Below are positions 46,071-59,575 of a stretch of DNA of 64,000 nt, piece by piece. The translations under genes and the position numbers were made by a program. The stretch comes from Aegilops tauschii subsp. strangulata (taxonomy: Eukaryota; Streptophyta; Magnoliopsida; Poales; Poaceae): NCBI RefSeq assembly GCF_002575655.3, contig NC_053037.3:443331793-443395792 (forward strand). Reading direction: 5' to 3'. A model generated the notes under the pieces. That model saw only the letters and a program-made list of their open reading frames with translations. It did not search any database and was not told the DNA's origin. Each line of letters begins with the position of its first letter. Position 1 is the stretch's first letter.

Positions 46071-46570
46071 CAGCTTTTTTTGAACAATAATCACACATTT
46101 CATTAATCATAGAGATTACAAAACACAAACATGTGAAAATCACACGAGACATCTAGAAAAACCAATGAGAGGAAGCTTTGCACAAAGGACTCCGAAAACG
46201 GACAAAACACAACATGACCCTAAGATCCCGTTGCGCCTCACTATACTGTTCCCTGCCGGTCTCCGCTGTCGCAGTAGCGCCACCGAAGATAGAGGGGATC
46301 AACCACCAGACCAACTGGAGGAGCACCATCGCAGACTGTGCTGCTTTCCGAGCCGATGAAACAATCTTCCCTAATCGACAAGATCGAGTCTTTGTGGCGC
46401 GTCGGCTCGGGATCGTCCCGTGTCCACTAGGTCCCGGCACCACCATCATCACTCGATGTGGTGGAGGAAGAACAGCGCCGCCACAAGCCGTCAACCGCGA
46501 TGCCCACTTCAAGACATTAAATCCTTCTCATGTAGCCGATAACGCCACCATCCAGAAGAACACCAGGAGC
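46071..46570 (-). mobile_element. Possible retroposon (LINE/SINE-like), reverse
   Basis: The plus strand begins with a T run followed by GAACAATAATCACACATTTC, as expected of a poly(A)-tailed retroposon in minus orientation. The rest is low-copy-looking DNA without a clear ORF. I found no target duplication, so this is tentative. Confidence 0.3.
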
Positions 46571-46670
46571 TAACTACCAAACAGTTACGGTGGCTGGTCG
46601 GGGTCGAGCGATGCACTGAGGGATTGCGTGTTTCTCTCGTACACGTACGCGCTTGTGTGCGAGGTGTTGG

Positions 46671-49600
46671 TGTGACGCCCCCGATTTGACCGTACACTAA
46701 TCATGCACGCAAATGTGTACGATCAAGATCAGGGACTCACGGGAAGATATCACAACACAACTCTACAACATAAATAAGTCATACAAGCATCATAATACAA
46801 GCCAGGGGCCTCGAGGGCTCGAATCCAATTGCTCGATCATAGACGAGTCAGCGGAAGCAACAATATCTGAGTACAGACATAAGTTAAACAAGTTTGCCTT
46901 AAGAAAGCTAGCACAAAATTAGCAACGATCGAAAAGGCAAGGCCTCCTGCCTGGGACCTCCTAACTACTCCTCGAAGCCGAACTCCACGTAGAATCATCC
47001 TCGGGATCTCTAGCTCCTGGACTCCAGCATCTGGTTGCGACAACCAGGTACATAAAGGGGAAAAGAGGGAGAAAAGCAACCGTGAGTACTCATCCAAAGT
47101 ACTCGCAAGCAAGGAGCTACACTACATATGCATGGGTATATGTGTAAAGGGCCATATCAGTGGACTGAACTGCAGAATGCCAGAATAAGAGGGGGATAGC
47201 TAATCCTGTCGAAGACTACGCTTCTGGCCACCTCCATCTTGCAGCATGTAGAAGAGAGTAGATTGAAGTCCTCCAAGTAGCATCGTATAGCATAATCCTA
47301 CCCGGCGATCCCCTCCTCGTCGCCCTGTTAGAGAGCGATCACCGGGTTGTATCTGGCACTTGGAAGGGTGTATTTTATTAAGTATCCGGTTCTAGTTGTC
47401 ATAAGGTCAAGGTACAACTCCGGGTCGTCCTTTTACCGAGGGACACGACTATTCGAATAGATAAACTTCCCTGCAGGGGTGCACCACATAACCCAACACG
47501 CTCGATCCCATTTGGCCGGACACACTTTCCTGGGTCATGCCCGGCCTTGGAAGATCAACACGTCGCAGCCCCACCTAGGCTCAACAGAGAGGTCAACACG
47601 CCGGTCTAAATCCTATGCGCGCAGGGGTCTGGGCCCATGGCCCATTGCACACCTGCACGTTGCAAGGGTGGCCGGAAGCAGACCTAGCCTAGCAGGCGTT
47701 CCAGTCCAATCCGGCGGGCGCCGCTCCGTCGCTGACGTCAAGAAGAGCTTCAGCTGATACCACGACGCCGGGATACCCATAACTACTCCCGCGTAGATGG
47801 TTAGTGCGTATAGACCAAATGGCCAGACTCAGATCAAATACCCAGAACTCGTTAAGCGTGTTATTTATCCGCGAACGCCGACCAGGGCCAGGCCCACCTC
47901 TCTCCTAGGTGGTCTCTACCTGCCCTGTCGCTCCGCCATAAAGTAACAGTCGGGGGCCGTCAGGAACCCAGGCCCACCTCTACCGGGATGGAGCCACCCG
48001 TCCTTTCAGCCCCCTCACCAGAATCACTTGCGGGTACTCCTCGAGCCGACCCGACTTTAGTCACCACATGTGTCATGTATATAATGTATATAGTATATAC
48101 CCATGATCACCTCCCGAAGTGATCACGGCCCAGTAGTATAGCATGGCAGACGGACAAGAGTGTAGGGCCACTGATGGAACACTAGCATCCTATACTAAGC
48201 AGTAGGATAGCAGGTAAGGGTAACAACTGTAGCAACAATGACAGGCTATGCATCAGGATAGGATTAACGGAAAGCAGTAACATGCTACACTACTCTAATG
48301 CAAGCAGTATAGAGAAGACTAGGCGATATCTGGTGATCACGGGGGGGGGGGGGCTTGCTTGGTTGCTCTGGCAAGAAGGAGGGGTCGTCAACATCGTAGT
48401 CGAACTGGGGGTCGCCGGCAGTCTCAGGGTCTACCGGAAAGAAGTAACGGAGGGGGAACACAATAAATAACAGAGCAATCAAATGTAACACAAAGCAAGA
48501 CGCAGCAATACGTTGTGCTAGGGGTGGCCTAACACATGTATAGGTGATACCGGCGAAGGGGGGGAACTTCCGGGAAAGTATCCCCGGTGTTTCGCGTTTT
48601 CGGACAGATGAACCGGAGGGGAAAAGTTGCGTGTTTGCTATGCTAGGTATGTGTGGCAGACGAACGGGCTGCGTATCCGGATTCGTCTCGTCGTTCTGAG
48701 CAACTTTCATGTAGAAAGTATTTTCATCTGAGCTACGGTTTATTTTATATTAATTTTAAAAGAATTAAATCATTTTTAGAATTTAATAAATTAATTTAAT
48801 TCGAAAATTAATTAATGCGTCAGCATGACGTCAGCAGTCAACGCTGACCGTTGACCTGGTCAACCTGACAGGTGGGTCCCACCTGTCAGTGACTGTTAGG
48901 TAATTAACATGAGTTAATTAGTTATTAGGCTAATTAATCTTAATTAGTTAATATTAACAGGATTAATTAAGTTAATTAATTATCTTAATTAATTAATTAA
49001 TTATATTATATATTTATTTATTTATTTTAAATCATTTATTATTATTTTTTATTTCTTTTAAATATCGATCTGGGGCTAGGCCCCACATGTCATTGGCCCA
49101 TCTGGCCAGGGCGGGGGCCCCTGTGGTCAGTGACCCAGGGTGGGGCGGCGGCTGTGGCCGGCCAGCCACGGCTGTGCCTCGCGCACGCGGCCACTGGGCG
49201 AAGCCAGGGCACGGCGAGGCCGGAACGGGGCCGGAGCAGGCGTGTGGGCGCCGGCGCCCGACGCGGCCAGCAGGGGAGGGGGAGGAAGGGGTCGGCGCGT
49301 GGCCCGTGGCCGGGGCCGGAGCAGCGCGCGTGGCGGGGCGAGGGGACAGGGCGGCGCGGCGGTGCGAGCAGGGGAAGCGCGGACCACGGTCGGCAACGAA
49401 CGCAGGCGAGGCGCGCGGCAAGGCGCGGAGGCGCGCGAACAGGGGCATGCCGGACGGGGCGTGGTACACGGCGCGACGACGGGAGGAAAGGGAGGAGGCG
49501 GGAGGCGGGGCCTCACCGGCGATGGAGGGAAGAGGGGGCGACGTTGCTCGTTGTAGCCGTTCGGGGAGGAGGACGGGGACGCGTGCGTCGACGGAGTCGA

Positions 49601-50508
49601 GGCGGAGGAGCTCCGGGTGGCGGCGAGAAGCGACGGCGGGGTCGTCCTCGGGCGCTGGGGGTCGGCGGCAGGCGACGGTTCCTCGGGCGCGGTCGCGCGG
49701 GCGAGGTGGGGCTCCGGCGCGGCAAGGGATCGGGCGTGGGGTGCTCGGCGACGATGGAGAATGAGAGGGAGTGGGGGGGGGGGGGTCGTGGCGGAGGAGC
49801 TCCGGCGAGGCTCCTCTGGTGAACGGCGACGGCGATGGCGGTGCGGCGTCGCGACGAGACGGCACTGGGCGGCGGCGGTGAGCGGTTCCCCCTCGATCCC
49901 GATCCAATCGGGGGAGAGGGGGGGAGATATTTCGGGGGTGGGGGAGTGTGGGTGTCGGTGGGCGAGTGGGAGGAGCGGGGAAGGTTATGGCAGCGGGGTG
50001 GGCCGAGGCCGTTCGGCCAAGTTGGGCCACGGCCCAGTTGGGAGGGGGGGTTGCTTTCTCTTTTTCTTTTTTTCTTTTGTTTTCTGTTTTCTTTTCTTTT
50101 TTTTTTCTATTTTATTCTTTTAATTCCTGTTTTATAAAATATAAATACAACTCCTAAATTAATGTTATAATTTATTCTACTGCCCCAAAAAGTTTGACAC
50201 CTAATTAAAATAGTTTGCATTATTATTATTTTTAAAAGGCATTTAATTAATTGTCATAGCTGCTGTTTTAATTACTTTAGAGCCTTTAAACATTTTATAA
50301 AAGTGTGGTTTCTCCATAATAATTACCTATGCATTATTTGGCTCACTCCGAACATTTTAGTTTAATATTTGAACAACTTTATTGTTTGCCTTTAGTTAAA
50401 ATTTGAATTCGAATCGGTTTCGAACTAATGCGAGATTAGCCACGGTAATCAAGGTGACGTGGCACCATTAGCGGAGGGTTACTGTAGCCTAATTATCCGG
50501 GTGTCACA
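46671..50508 (-). repeat. 3' LTR of the long-LTR element
   Basis: 3,838 bp. AT-rich runs of TTAATTAATT (48,900-49,030) adjoin a GC-rich section (49,080-50,040) whose many long ORFs mirror each other on both strands. A perfect inverted repeat GACAGGTGGGTCCCACCTGTC (20 paired bases around one T) lies near 48,868. A poly-G run sits at about 48,342. Confidence 0.92.
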
Positions 50509-53500
50509 ATTCTCGTCCACTATAAGAAATCTCGTCCCGAGATTTAGGAGCGGTTATAAGGGGGGAGGGATCTGGTTACGAAATTCTAACGATTCTTCTC
50601 GGTCATAGTTGCTCTTCTCGAAGAGGTCGATCCATTACATTGATGTCTTCAGTCCTCTGCTTCAGGTCATCATGATGAAGTTTGTCGTCCTTCCTTCAGG
50701 ATCTTCACCGTACTTACGAAAGGGTGAGAAGGGAAAACCCTATAAGGACGGATTCTAACAAGATCGAGCATCAAGCAGTTAACCCAGGGGAAGAAGCATA
50801 AGTATCTCTCGAATTGAAACCTAAGAAGATGTCGAGAGCAAAGTAAGAAGGTACCATGAGAAGTTTCAAACCGATAGGCAAGCGTTCGATGCCTATCAGA
50901 AGGTGAAAGGGGTTCAGAGCAACGAGAATAAGTATTGCGTCTGATACCCGAATAGATCACTAGGAAGGTGGCCCGCGAATTAAATACGGAGCCAAGTGTG
51001 AGGAATAACCATTAGAAACAGGGTTGTATAGAAGAGTCAGGTTTCGATCCTGTGGAACTGTGGGTTATGGGCCCACCATGTGGTTTTTTTAGGAGCAGTG
51101 ACATCTTGCACGATCATGATAGCAAGGCATGTCAGAGAATACCCTGTCAGTTATGTCGGCAACACGTTGGTACCAAGGGCGAGGGACGAAGAGAACCATT
51201 TTCCTGCTCGTTGAAACGAGGCGGACCAATAGGCAAGGTTCTCGTCCATCGGTGATTACCGGAATGTCATCAACAATAGTAACAGGGCCTTACTGACAGA
51301 GTGGTGCAACAAGGTGCTTACATAAGCAGAAGAATATTACTGCTTAGATCATATAGATCACAAGAAAGGTCAACCAAACAATAGAAAGGAAAATGTGATC
51401 ATCAGATGAAACAGAACAATGGAAAGGAAAATGTGTTTAAACACTATTTCAGGGGGTATATCCTTCCCAAGAACAAGCAGAGCATGATATCCATGACAGG
51501 ATAGAAAGTAGAAAACCATTTAGGTAATGGGAGAGGAATTTCATGACATGACCCATACAACGGTGTATGGATAATTGATAAAGAAAATTTAGCATTGTGC
51601 TTCAAATGTTCTTATTGAAAATTGGAGTACCAGTGACATGCTTTGAGATAGCATTGACAATGTATTCAAGCAAAGGACAGACTCTAGATACACAAAGGAC
51701 TTATTAGGAACAACTTATAGAATAAGTCTTACAATTTCCTCATGGAAGAATAGCTAACCTTGCTAAAAAGGGAAAACTTATAATAATAGGTCCTCTGCCC
51801 AGGTGTGCTAGGCATGACATCACCTTACCGGGCCTTATATAGGCCAATGCTATAACTCTTGGAAAAATGTTCCAACCATCATATCTGACCGAGATTCAGA
51901 TATGATTGGTGCCAAGATACCTCAGACTCGGAATGCCTGAGAAGAAAAGGTGAAACACAATTGACGAGATGACATCGTAAGATTTTTAGGAAATGAACTA
52001 TGGAAGTGAGTTCCAAAACAAGAGTTCATCATTAAATCAAGGAGGTGAGGAGGTGGCTGATTGACTCAGCAACAATTCATTGAGATTACCAAAAAGATGG
52101 ATTTCCACAATTATGTGAACAAGGAGGAACACTTGTCAGATCAAATGATATAATTATGTATGCTCGAGGAAAACATACACAATTAAACATTGGTTGAAAG
52201 GTGCGCCCGAAATATGGGCTTAGGTAGCCTGATCAATGTTTAGAATGGTGATTCAATAACCAATACACAAGGAATGAAACTATCGTTCATTATCTTACAG
52301 GCAATAAGGTTGCTAGTAATTTTGAATATTACACCTCATAGTCCAATCATCGGTATTCCGGTTGGAGACAACACGGGGACCAAGAGATGAATGTAGATGG
52401 CGAGGTGTATCAATTGTATCAAGAATTCTTAAGAGGTGGTGAAATTCTCACAACATAGATGACATAAGAGATGTTAATGTTCCAAGGTAAAGAAGAACAA
52501 TTGCTGGATAGCAAGGAACTCAAGGTATAACACCAAACACGAACAAGCTTGTGTTGGTGGGAAGGCAATAAAGTGGTTGATGATAACACAAATCATCGAG
52601 GGCAAGGATGGTATTTCTCATCATGAACTCAATCGATATCCTGGAAGAGCGCATAAGGTTGATGATGATCACGACACATTTGTCGAGAGATTTCATGAAG
52701 ATGTAATCAATCAGCGACGACATCAAGTCAAAGGAATGATGAAGCAGACGGTTATTGGAACCATGGGTAGGACACAAACTTGAAATCAAGCTTGTTGTTC
52801 AAGGTGAAATGGTATGAGAGGAAGATCGGCGTAAGCTTAGCTCATCATCGAAAGTTGTGCTCCGGGGTTAAGGACCAGGTAGCACAGTTAAAATTTAGCA
52901 CGCTAATGATATAGCCGATCATGCTAGGAATGACTTAAATGATTATTAAACTCGTAAGCAACGAAAATTACTTAGAGTTATTGAATCGGAGTGCGGACTT
53001 GATTCACTATTCGATGTTCTCGGTTGACAAACAACCTAGAGCACACGAAGTGACAAAGACAAGGTAAGGTAGTACTTCATCAAAGTTTATAAGATGTAGT
53101 GCAATGGTAAGATATCCTCGAGATACCAGGGGTAATACTCAAAGGTAGATCATAATAGAGGTTGGGCAAGCGTATTGACCTGCAGAAGACAAGTGATTTA
53201 ACTTGTCCAAGAAATGGTATTTAAAGGAGAACATGGTCGGAACCACGATTGCAAAAGGCCAGATCCCAGATATAAGATGAACTTATACCAAGGGAATAAT
53301 TAATTTAAGAGAAGCTTTTAATGATAAGATCTACATCGTGTCCATGGGCATGAACACAAAGTTCAAGGCCGACTCCCACTTCTCCAATGCATATCCTTTC
53401 ATTTACTTCTCGCGTTCGATGAAGTTGTAGTGTTGAATTTTTATATGGCAAAATACCAGAAGAGTATGACTCGTGAAAACTTTCGAGTTCACACATATTA

Positions 53501-54712
53501 AGGAAGGCATAGGTTCAAGCCATCGGGGCTTCTTAGAACATATACCACGAACTTCGGAGTAATTAATACAAGCTCGAAAGTAGAGCATGGTTCACAAAGC
53601 AGAGGATACAATTTACCAAAGGCATCATGTATCCGAGGAAAAGCTCACCAGCTTATTTAATATGGAGGACATTGTCGGATAAAATCCGACAAAAGGGTCT
53701 GGTGGTCCACAAGGGATCTGATGTGAGCATCAGTACTCAACCAGAGGAAGAAAGAATGCAAGGAGATCAGATTATAGAAACAACTGACTAACTCAAAAGC
53801 TCAAATGCAAAGGAATTATGAATTCCAAGACAAGGGATCAGAAGCAATGCTCTGATTAGGGATGGATAAGTTGAATAGCCTTAGGGGTACAATCGATGAC
53901 GATTTGATTGGTCGAGATCCAGCTCATGTTAAAAATGATGTCTGAGCCAGAAGGATGAATTCTAGGATCTGATTGAGGATTGCGAGCATTCGCAACATAT
54001 TGAATCAATGGACTCAAAAAGATAATGACAAGGGGTGCCAATAAGATTTCGAGACTTATGGGATTAATCATAATGCTAGTAAGCAAGAATTTCAAGAGCA
54101 ATAGGCTCCTGAGAATTTTTGGAAGATCGAATGGTATTCTGAACACTTTTGTGATATACTTGAATCCACTGGGGATGAGCGGATACTCGGTAAGTGCGAG
54201 AATTATCCGTAGGGGTATTCAGGTGACAAAGAACAGCAAGGCAGTAAGCTCAATGATTCTCGGAACAACAGAGATAATTTCGGGGTATCTTGTAATAACA
54301 AGATCAACTAGGAAACATTGTATGAATGGCGAGTATACGCGGTTATCCATAGGAGTTTATCGATGAAAGGGAATTGCAAAAGCGATGAACACAAGTTCTC
54401 GGGTTATCAGCGGAGAGTATCTTCAGGGTCTTCACGTGCAGCAGACGATCATCAGTAATACGGGGCTCTCCAGGTGAAAGCGATAACGAGATCCTAATGT
54501 TAGATTTAGCAAAATTCACTTAACCCGAATAGAAGAGAGATCAGAGTCCCAGAGTATAGACAAGGAGTAAAAGATCCTAATACCACCCAATGGCGACGTG
54601 GGCCTGTAAGCCACACAGTCATGTTATTAAAAGTTTTTCAATGACTAGACTCGACTTCGGCCAAGGAGTTGGAAAGGGGGATTCCTACAGGCAGTCGGCT
54701 CTGATACCAACT
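50509..54712. other. Non-coding interior of the long-LTR element
   Basis: 4.2 kb of mixed composition with no significant ORF on either strand. Short local duplications occur (for example AACAATRGAAAGGAAAATGTG at about 51,380 and 51,416). Packaging and dimerisation signals would be expected near the primer site at the right end, but I cannot identify them. Confidence 0.75.
54698..54709 (-). promoter_or_regulatory. Primer-binding site for initiator tRNA-Met
   Basis: On the minus strand it reads TGGTATCAGAGC, three bases inside the LTR edge at 54,713. It fixes the orientation of the element and marks 54,713-58,533 as the 5' LTR. Confidence 0.85.
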
Positions 54713-57700
54713 TGTGACGCCCCCGATTTGACCATACACTAATCATGCACGCAAATGTGTACGATCAAGATCAGGGACTCACGGGAAGATATCACAACAC
54801 AACTCTACAACATAAATAAGTCATACAAGCATCATAATACAAGCCAGGGGCCTCGAGGGCTCGAATACAATTGCTCGATCATAGACGAGTCAGCGGAAGC
54901 AACAATATCTGAGTACAGACATAAGTTAAACAAGTTTGCCTTAAGAAGGCTAGCACAAAAGTAGCAACGATCGAAAAGGCAAGGCCTCCTGCCTGGGACC
55001 TCCTAACTACTCCTCGAAGCCGAACTCCACGTAGAATCATCCTCGGGATCTCTAGCTCTTGGACTCCAGCATCTGGTTGCGACAACCAGGTACAGAAAGG
55101 GGAAAAGAGGGAGAAAAGCAACCGTGAGTACTCATCCAAAGTACTCGCAAGCAAGGAGCTACACTACATATGCATGGGTATATGTGTAAAGGGCCATATT
55201 AGTGGACTGAACTGCAGAATGCCAGAATAAGAGGGGGATAGCTAATCCCGTCGAAGACTACGCTTCTGGCCACCTCCATCTTGCAGCATGTAGAAGAGAG
55301 TAGATTGAAGTCCTCCAAGTAGCATCGTATAGCATAATCCTACCCGGCGATCCCCTCCTCGTCGCCCTGTTAGAGAGCGATCACCGGGTTGTATCTGGCA
55401 CTTGGAAGGGTGTATTTTATTAAGTATCCGGTTCTAGTTGTCATAAGGTCAAGGTACAACTCCGGGTCGTCCTTTTACCGAGGGACACGGCTATTCGAAT
55501 AGATAAACTTCCCTGCAGGGGTGCACCACATAACCCAACACGCTCGATCCCATTTGGCCGGACACACTTTCCTGGGTCATGCCCGGCCTCGGAAGATCAA
55601 CACGTCGCAGCCCCACCTAGGCTCAACAGAGAGGTCAACACGCCGGTCTAAATCCTATGCGCGCAGGGGTCTGGGCCCATGGCCCATTGCACACCTGCAC
55701 GTTGCAAGGGTGGCCGGAAGCAGACCTAGCCTAGCAGGCGTTCCAGTCCAATCCGGCGGGCGCCGCTCCATCGCTGACGTCCAGAAGAGCTTCAGCTATA
55801 CCACGACGCCGGGATACCCATAACTACTCCCGCGTAGATGGTTAGTGCGTATAGACCAAATGGCCAGACTCAGATCAAATACCCAGAACTCGTTAAGCGT
55901 GTTATTTATCCGCGAACGCCGACCAGGGCCAGGCCCACCTCTCTCCTAGGTGGTCTCTACCTGCCCTGTCGCTCCGCCATAAAGTAACAGTCGGGGGCCG
56001 TCAGGAACCCAGGCCCACCTCTACCGGGATGGAGCCACCTGTCCTTTCAGCCCCCTCATCAGAATCACTTGCGGGTACTCCTCGAGCCGACCCGACTTTA
56101 GTCACCACATGTGTCATGTATATAATGTATATAGTATATACCCATGATCACCTCCCGAAGTGATCACGGCCCAGTAGTATAGCATGGCAGACGGACAAGA
56201 GTGTAGGGCCACTGATGGAACACTAGCATCCTATACTAAGCAGTAGGATAGCAGGTAAGGGTAACAACTGTAGCAACAATGACAGGCTATGCATCAGGAT
56301 AGGATTAACGGAAAGCAGTAACATGCTACACTACTCTAATGCAAGCAGTATAGAGAAGACTAGGCGATATCTGGTGATCACGGGGGGGGGGGGGGGCTTG
56401 CTTGGTTGCTCTGGCAAGAAGGAGGGGTCGTCAACATCGTAGTCGAACTGGGGGTCGCCGGCAGTCTCAGGGTCTACCGGAAAGAAGTAACGGAGGGGGA
56501 ACACAATAAATAACAGAGCAATCAAATGTAACACAAAGCAAGACGCAGCAATACGTTGTGCTAGGGGTGGCCTAACACATGTATAGGTGATACCGGCGAA
56601 GGGGGGGAACTTCCGGGAAAGTATCCCCGGTGTTTCGCGTTTTCGGACAGATGAACCGGAGGGGAAAAGTTGCGTGTTTGCTATGCTAGGTATGTGTGGC
56701 AGACGAACGGGCTGCGTATCCGGATTCGTCTCGTCGTTTTGAGCAACTTTCATGTAGAAAGTATTTTCATCTGAGCTACGGTTTATTTTATATTAATTTT
56801 TAAAGACTTAAATCATTTTTAGAATTTAATAAATTAATTTAATTCGAAAATTAATTAATGCGTCAGCATGACGTCAACAGTCAACGCTGACCGTTGACCT
56901 GGTCAACCTGACAGGTGGGTCCCACCTGTCAGTGACTGTTAGTTAATTAACAGCAGTTAATTAGTTATTAGGCTAATTAATCTTAATTAGTTAATATTAA
57001 CATGATTAATTAAGTTAATTAATTATATTATTTATTTATTTATTTTAAACCATTTTTATTATTGTTTTTATTTCTTTTAGATATCGATCTGGGGCTAGGC
57101 CCCACATGTCATTGACCCATCTGGCCAGGGCAGGGGCCCCTGTGGTCAGTGACCCAGGGTGGGGCGGCGGCTGTGGCGGGCCAGCCACGGCTGTGCCTCG
57201 CGCACGCGGCCACTGGGCGAAGCCAGGGCACGGCGAGGCCGGAACGGGGCCGGAGCGGGCGCGTGGGCGCCGGCGCCCGACGCGGCCAGCAGGGGAGGGG
57301 GAGGAAGGGGTCGGCGCGTGGCCGGGGCCGGAGCAGCGGCGTGGCGGGGCGAGGGGACAGGGCGGCGCGGCGGTGCGAGCAGGGGAAGCGCGGACCGCGG
57401 TCGGCAGCGAACGCAGGCGATGCGGGCGAGGCGCGCGAACAGGGGCATGCCGGACGGGGCGTAGTACACGGCGCGGCGACGGGAGGAAAGGGAGGAGGCG
57501 GGAGGCGGGGCCTCACCAGCGATGGAGGGAAGAGGGGGCGACGTGGCTCGTTGTAGCCGTTCGGGGAGGAGGACGGGGACGCGTGCGTCGACGGAGTCGA
57601 GGCGGAGGAGCTCCGGGTGGCGGCGAGAAGCGACGGCGGGGTCGTCCTCGGGCGCTGGGGGTCGGCGGCAGGCGACGGTTCCTCGGGCGCGGTCGCGCGG

Positions 57701-58533
57701 GCGAGGTGGGGCTCCGGCGCGGCAAGGGATCGGGTGTGGGGTGCTCGGCGACGACGGAGAACGAGAGGGAGTGGGGGGGTCGTGGCGGAGGAGCTCCGGC
57801 GAGGCTTCTCCGGTGAACGGCGACGGCGATGGCGGTGCGGCGTCGCGACGAGACGGCATCGGGCGGCGGCGGTGAGCGGTTCCCCCTCGATCCCGATCCA
57901 ATCGGGGGAGAGGGGGGAGATATTTCGGGGGTGGGGGAGTGTGGGTGTCGGTGGCGAGTGGGAGGAGCGGGGGAGGTTATGGCGGCGGGGTGGGCCGGCC
58001 TAGGTGGTGGCCTGGTGGGCCGAGGCCGTTCGGCCAAGTTGGGCCACGGCCCAGTGGGGGGGGGGGTTGCTTTCTCTTTTTCTTTTTTTTGTTTTGTTTT
58101 CTGTTTTCTTTTCTTTATATATTTTCTTTTCTATTTTATTCTTTTAATTCCTGTTTTATAAAATATAAATACAACTCCTAAATTAATGTTATAATTTATT
58201 CTACTGCCCCAAAAAGTTTGACACCTAATTAAAATAGTTTGCATTATTATTATTTTTAAAAGGCATTTAATTAATTGTCATAGCTGCTGTTTTAATTACT
58301 TTAGAGCCTTTAAACATTTTATAAAAGTGTGGTTTCTCCATAATAATTACCTATGCATTATTTGGCTCACTCCGAACATTTTAGTTTTAATATTTGAACA
58401 ACTTTATTGTTTGCCTTTAGTTAAAATTTGAATTCGAATCGGTTTCGAACTAATGCGAGATTAGCCACGGTAATCGAGGTGACGTGGCACCATTAGCGGA
58501 GGGTTACTGTAGCCTAATTATCCGGGCGTCACA
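54713..58533 (-). repeat. 5' LTR of the long-LTR element
   Basis: 3,821 bp, nearly identical to the left LTR over most of its length. Length differences cluster in the GC-rich section (about 57,320-57,440, 57,770), in the poly-G run at 56,382 and in the AT-rich repeats, where slippage and small deletions are expected. Confidence 0.92.
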
Positions 58534-58699
58534 GTTGGGGCTCTAACTGGACCCGAGCACCCGAGCGATTGCACTAGCTACGTTACTGAGCCCAAGCAAT
58601 TGCACTAGCTACGTTACTGAACCCGAGCGATCGATCGTGTTAACTGAACCCGAGCGACTCCTTCGCTACTGCTGTTAACTGAAGCCGATCGAACCCGCT

Positions 58700-59400
58700 G
58701 CCTCTTGATGAACAGTGAGCATGGGGGTTGGTTGAACGAGCCGAGACGTACGTGGTTGGGGTGGGATGAACAGTTCCTGGTGGGGGTTGGATGAACAGGA
58801 CCCCGTGGTGGTAGTAGTAGGTCGTTGCCGCTGGATGAACAGGAGCCCGAGAGGAGGCCGCCACAGCCGAGCCGGTGGAGGGGTGGATGAACAGTAGCCG
58901 GTGGAGTGCTGGATGAACAGTAGCTGGTGGAGGCAGAAGGAAGACGCAGTGGATGGACCGTGCAGGTGGAGGCTGGAGGAAATCAACGGTGGGTGAACAG
59001 TAGCCCATGGAGACCCGTTTTGCGGTACGCCACGACACCCCTCCGATGAACAGGACCCCCGTTTTGACCGTAGCGCTCCAACACAAGTCCGTTTCCTCCG
59101 TCTCCGATGAACAGGACCCCCGTTTCGACCGTAGCGCTCCAACACAAGTCCGTTTTCTCCGTTTTGCGATACGCCACACCCCTCCCGATGAACAGGACCC
59201 CCGTTTCAACTGTAGGGCTCCAACAGAAGTCCGTTTCCTCCGTTTTGCGGTACGCCAGACCCCGTTTCGGCTGTTCCGTCCAAGCCGGTTGGCTCCCGTT
59301 GAACAAGACGCATTCGGACCCAGTCTGTCGGCTTCTGATGAACATGACGTTGTTTCTCCGTTCCGACCCAGCCGGTTGGCTGCCCGATGAACAGGACATC
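58700..59400. repeat. GATGAACAG-rich degenerate repeat block
   Basis: GATGAACAG occurs about ten times (near 58,707, 58,768, 58,790, 58,833, 58,886, 58,913, 59,046, 59,106, 59,187, 59,384) with variants such as GTGAACAG and GTTGAACAAG. From 59,043 a higher-order unit of roughly 60-80 bp repeats three times (GATGAACAGGACCCCCGTTT, then a GCTCCAACA...GTCCGTTT stretch). Two GCACTAGCTACGTTACTGA copies precede the block at 58,573 and 58,602. The ORFs across it only reflect the repeats. I cannot name the parent element. Confidence 0.75.
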
Positions 59401-59575
59401 GTTGCTGTCGTCCGTTGCCTCTCCATGTACACGAGCTCTGGCCGTACGTATGCGCGAGTAGGCGTTCGAGACCCCGCCCGTATGTACGTACGTGGCTGTA
59501 TTTTTGGCATCTGGCTGTACGTACGTGTACACAGTTTAGAAGGGACTGCCTGAACTGCTACGTGGAGGGCTCTAC

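Larger units (their letters stand above)
46671..58533 (-). mobile_element. Long-LTR non-coding Gypsy-type element (LARD, Sumana/Sukkula-like)
   Basis: LTRs of 3,838 and 3,821 bp (TGTGACGCCCCCGATTTGAC ... GTCACA) flank a 4,204-bp interior. A perfect GTTGG duplication (46,666-46,670 and 58,534-58,538) marks an intact insertion of 11,863 bp. The initiator-Met primer site beside the right LTR (54,709-54,698, minus) shows the element runs right to left. The interior has no ORF above about 110 codons and no protease, RT or integrase motif. This is the large retrotransposon derivative type, which relies on proteins from other elements. The family name is uncertain. Confidence 0.92.

Noticed and set aside
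45437..46106. Two fully overlapping ORFs of 216 and 213 codons downstream of the ERF gene
   Set aside because: Opposite strands over the same bases with no domain; a by-product of base composition.
49032..50137. Many ORFs of 130-330 codons in the GC-rich part of the long LTR
   Set aside because: The same pattern appears in both LTRs and on both strands, with low-complexity Arg/Gly/Pro translations.
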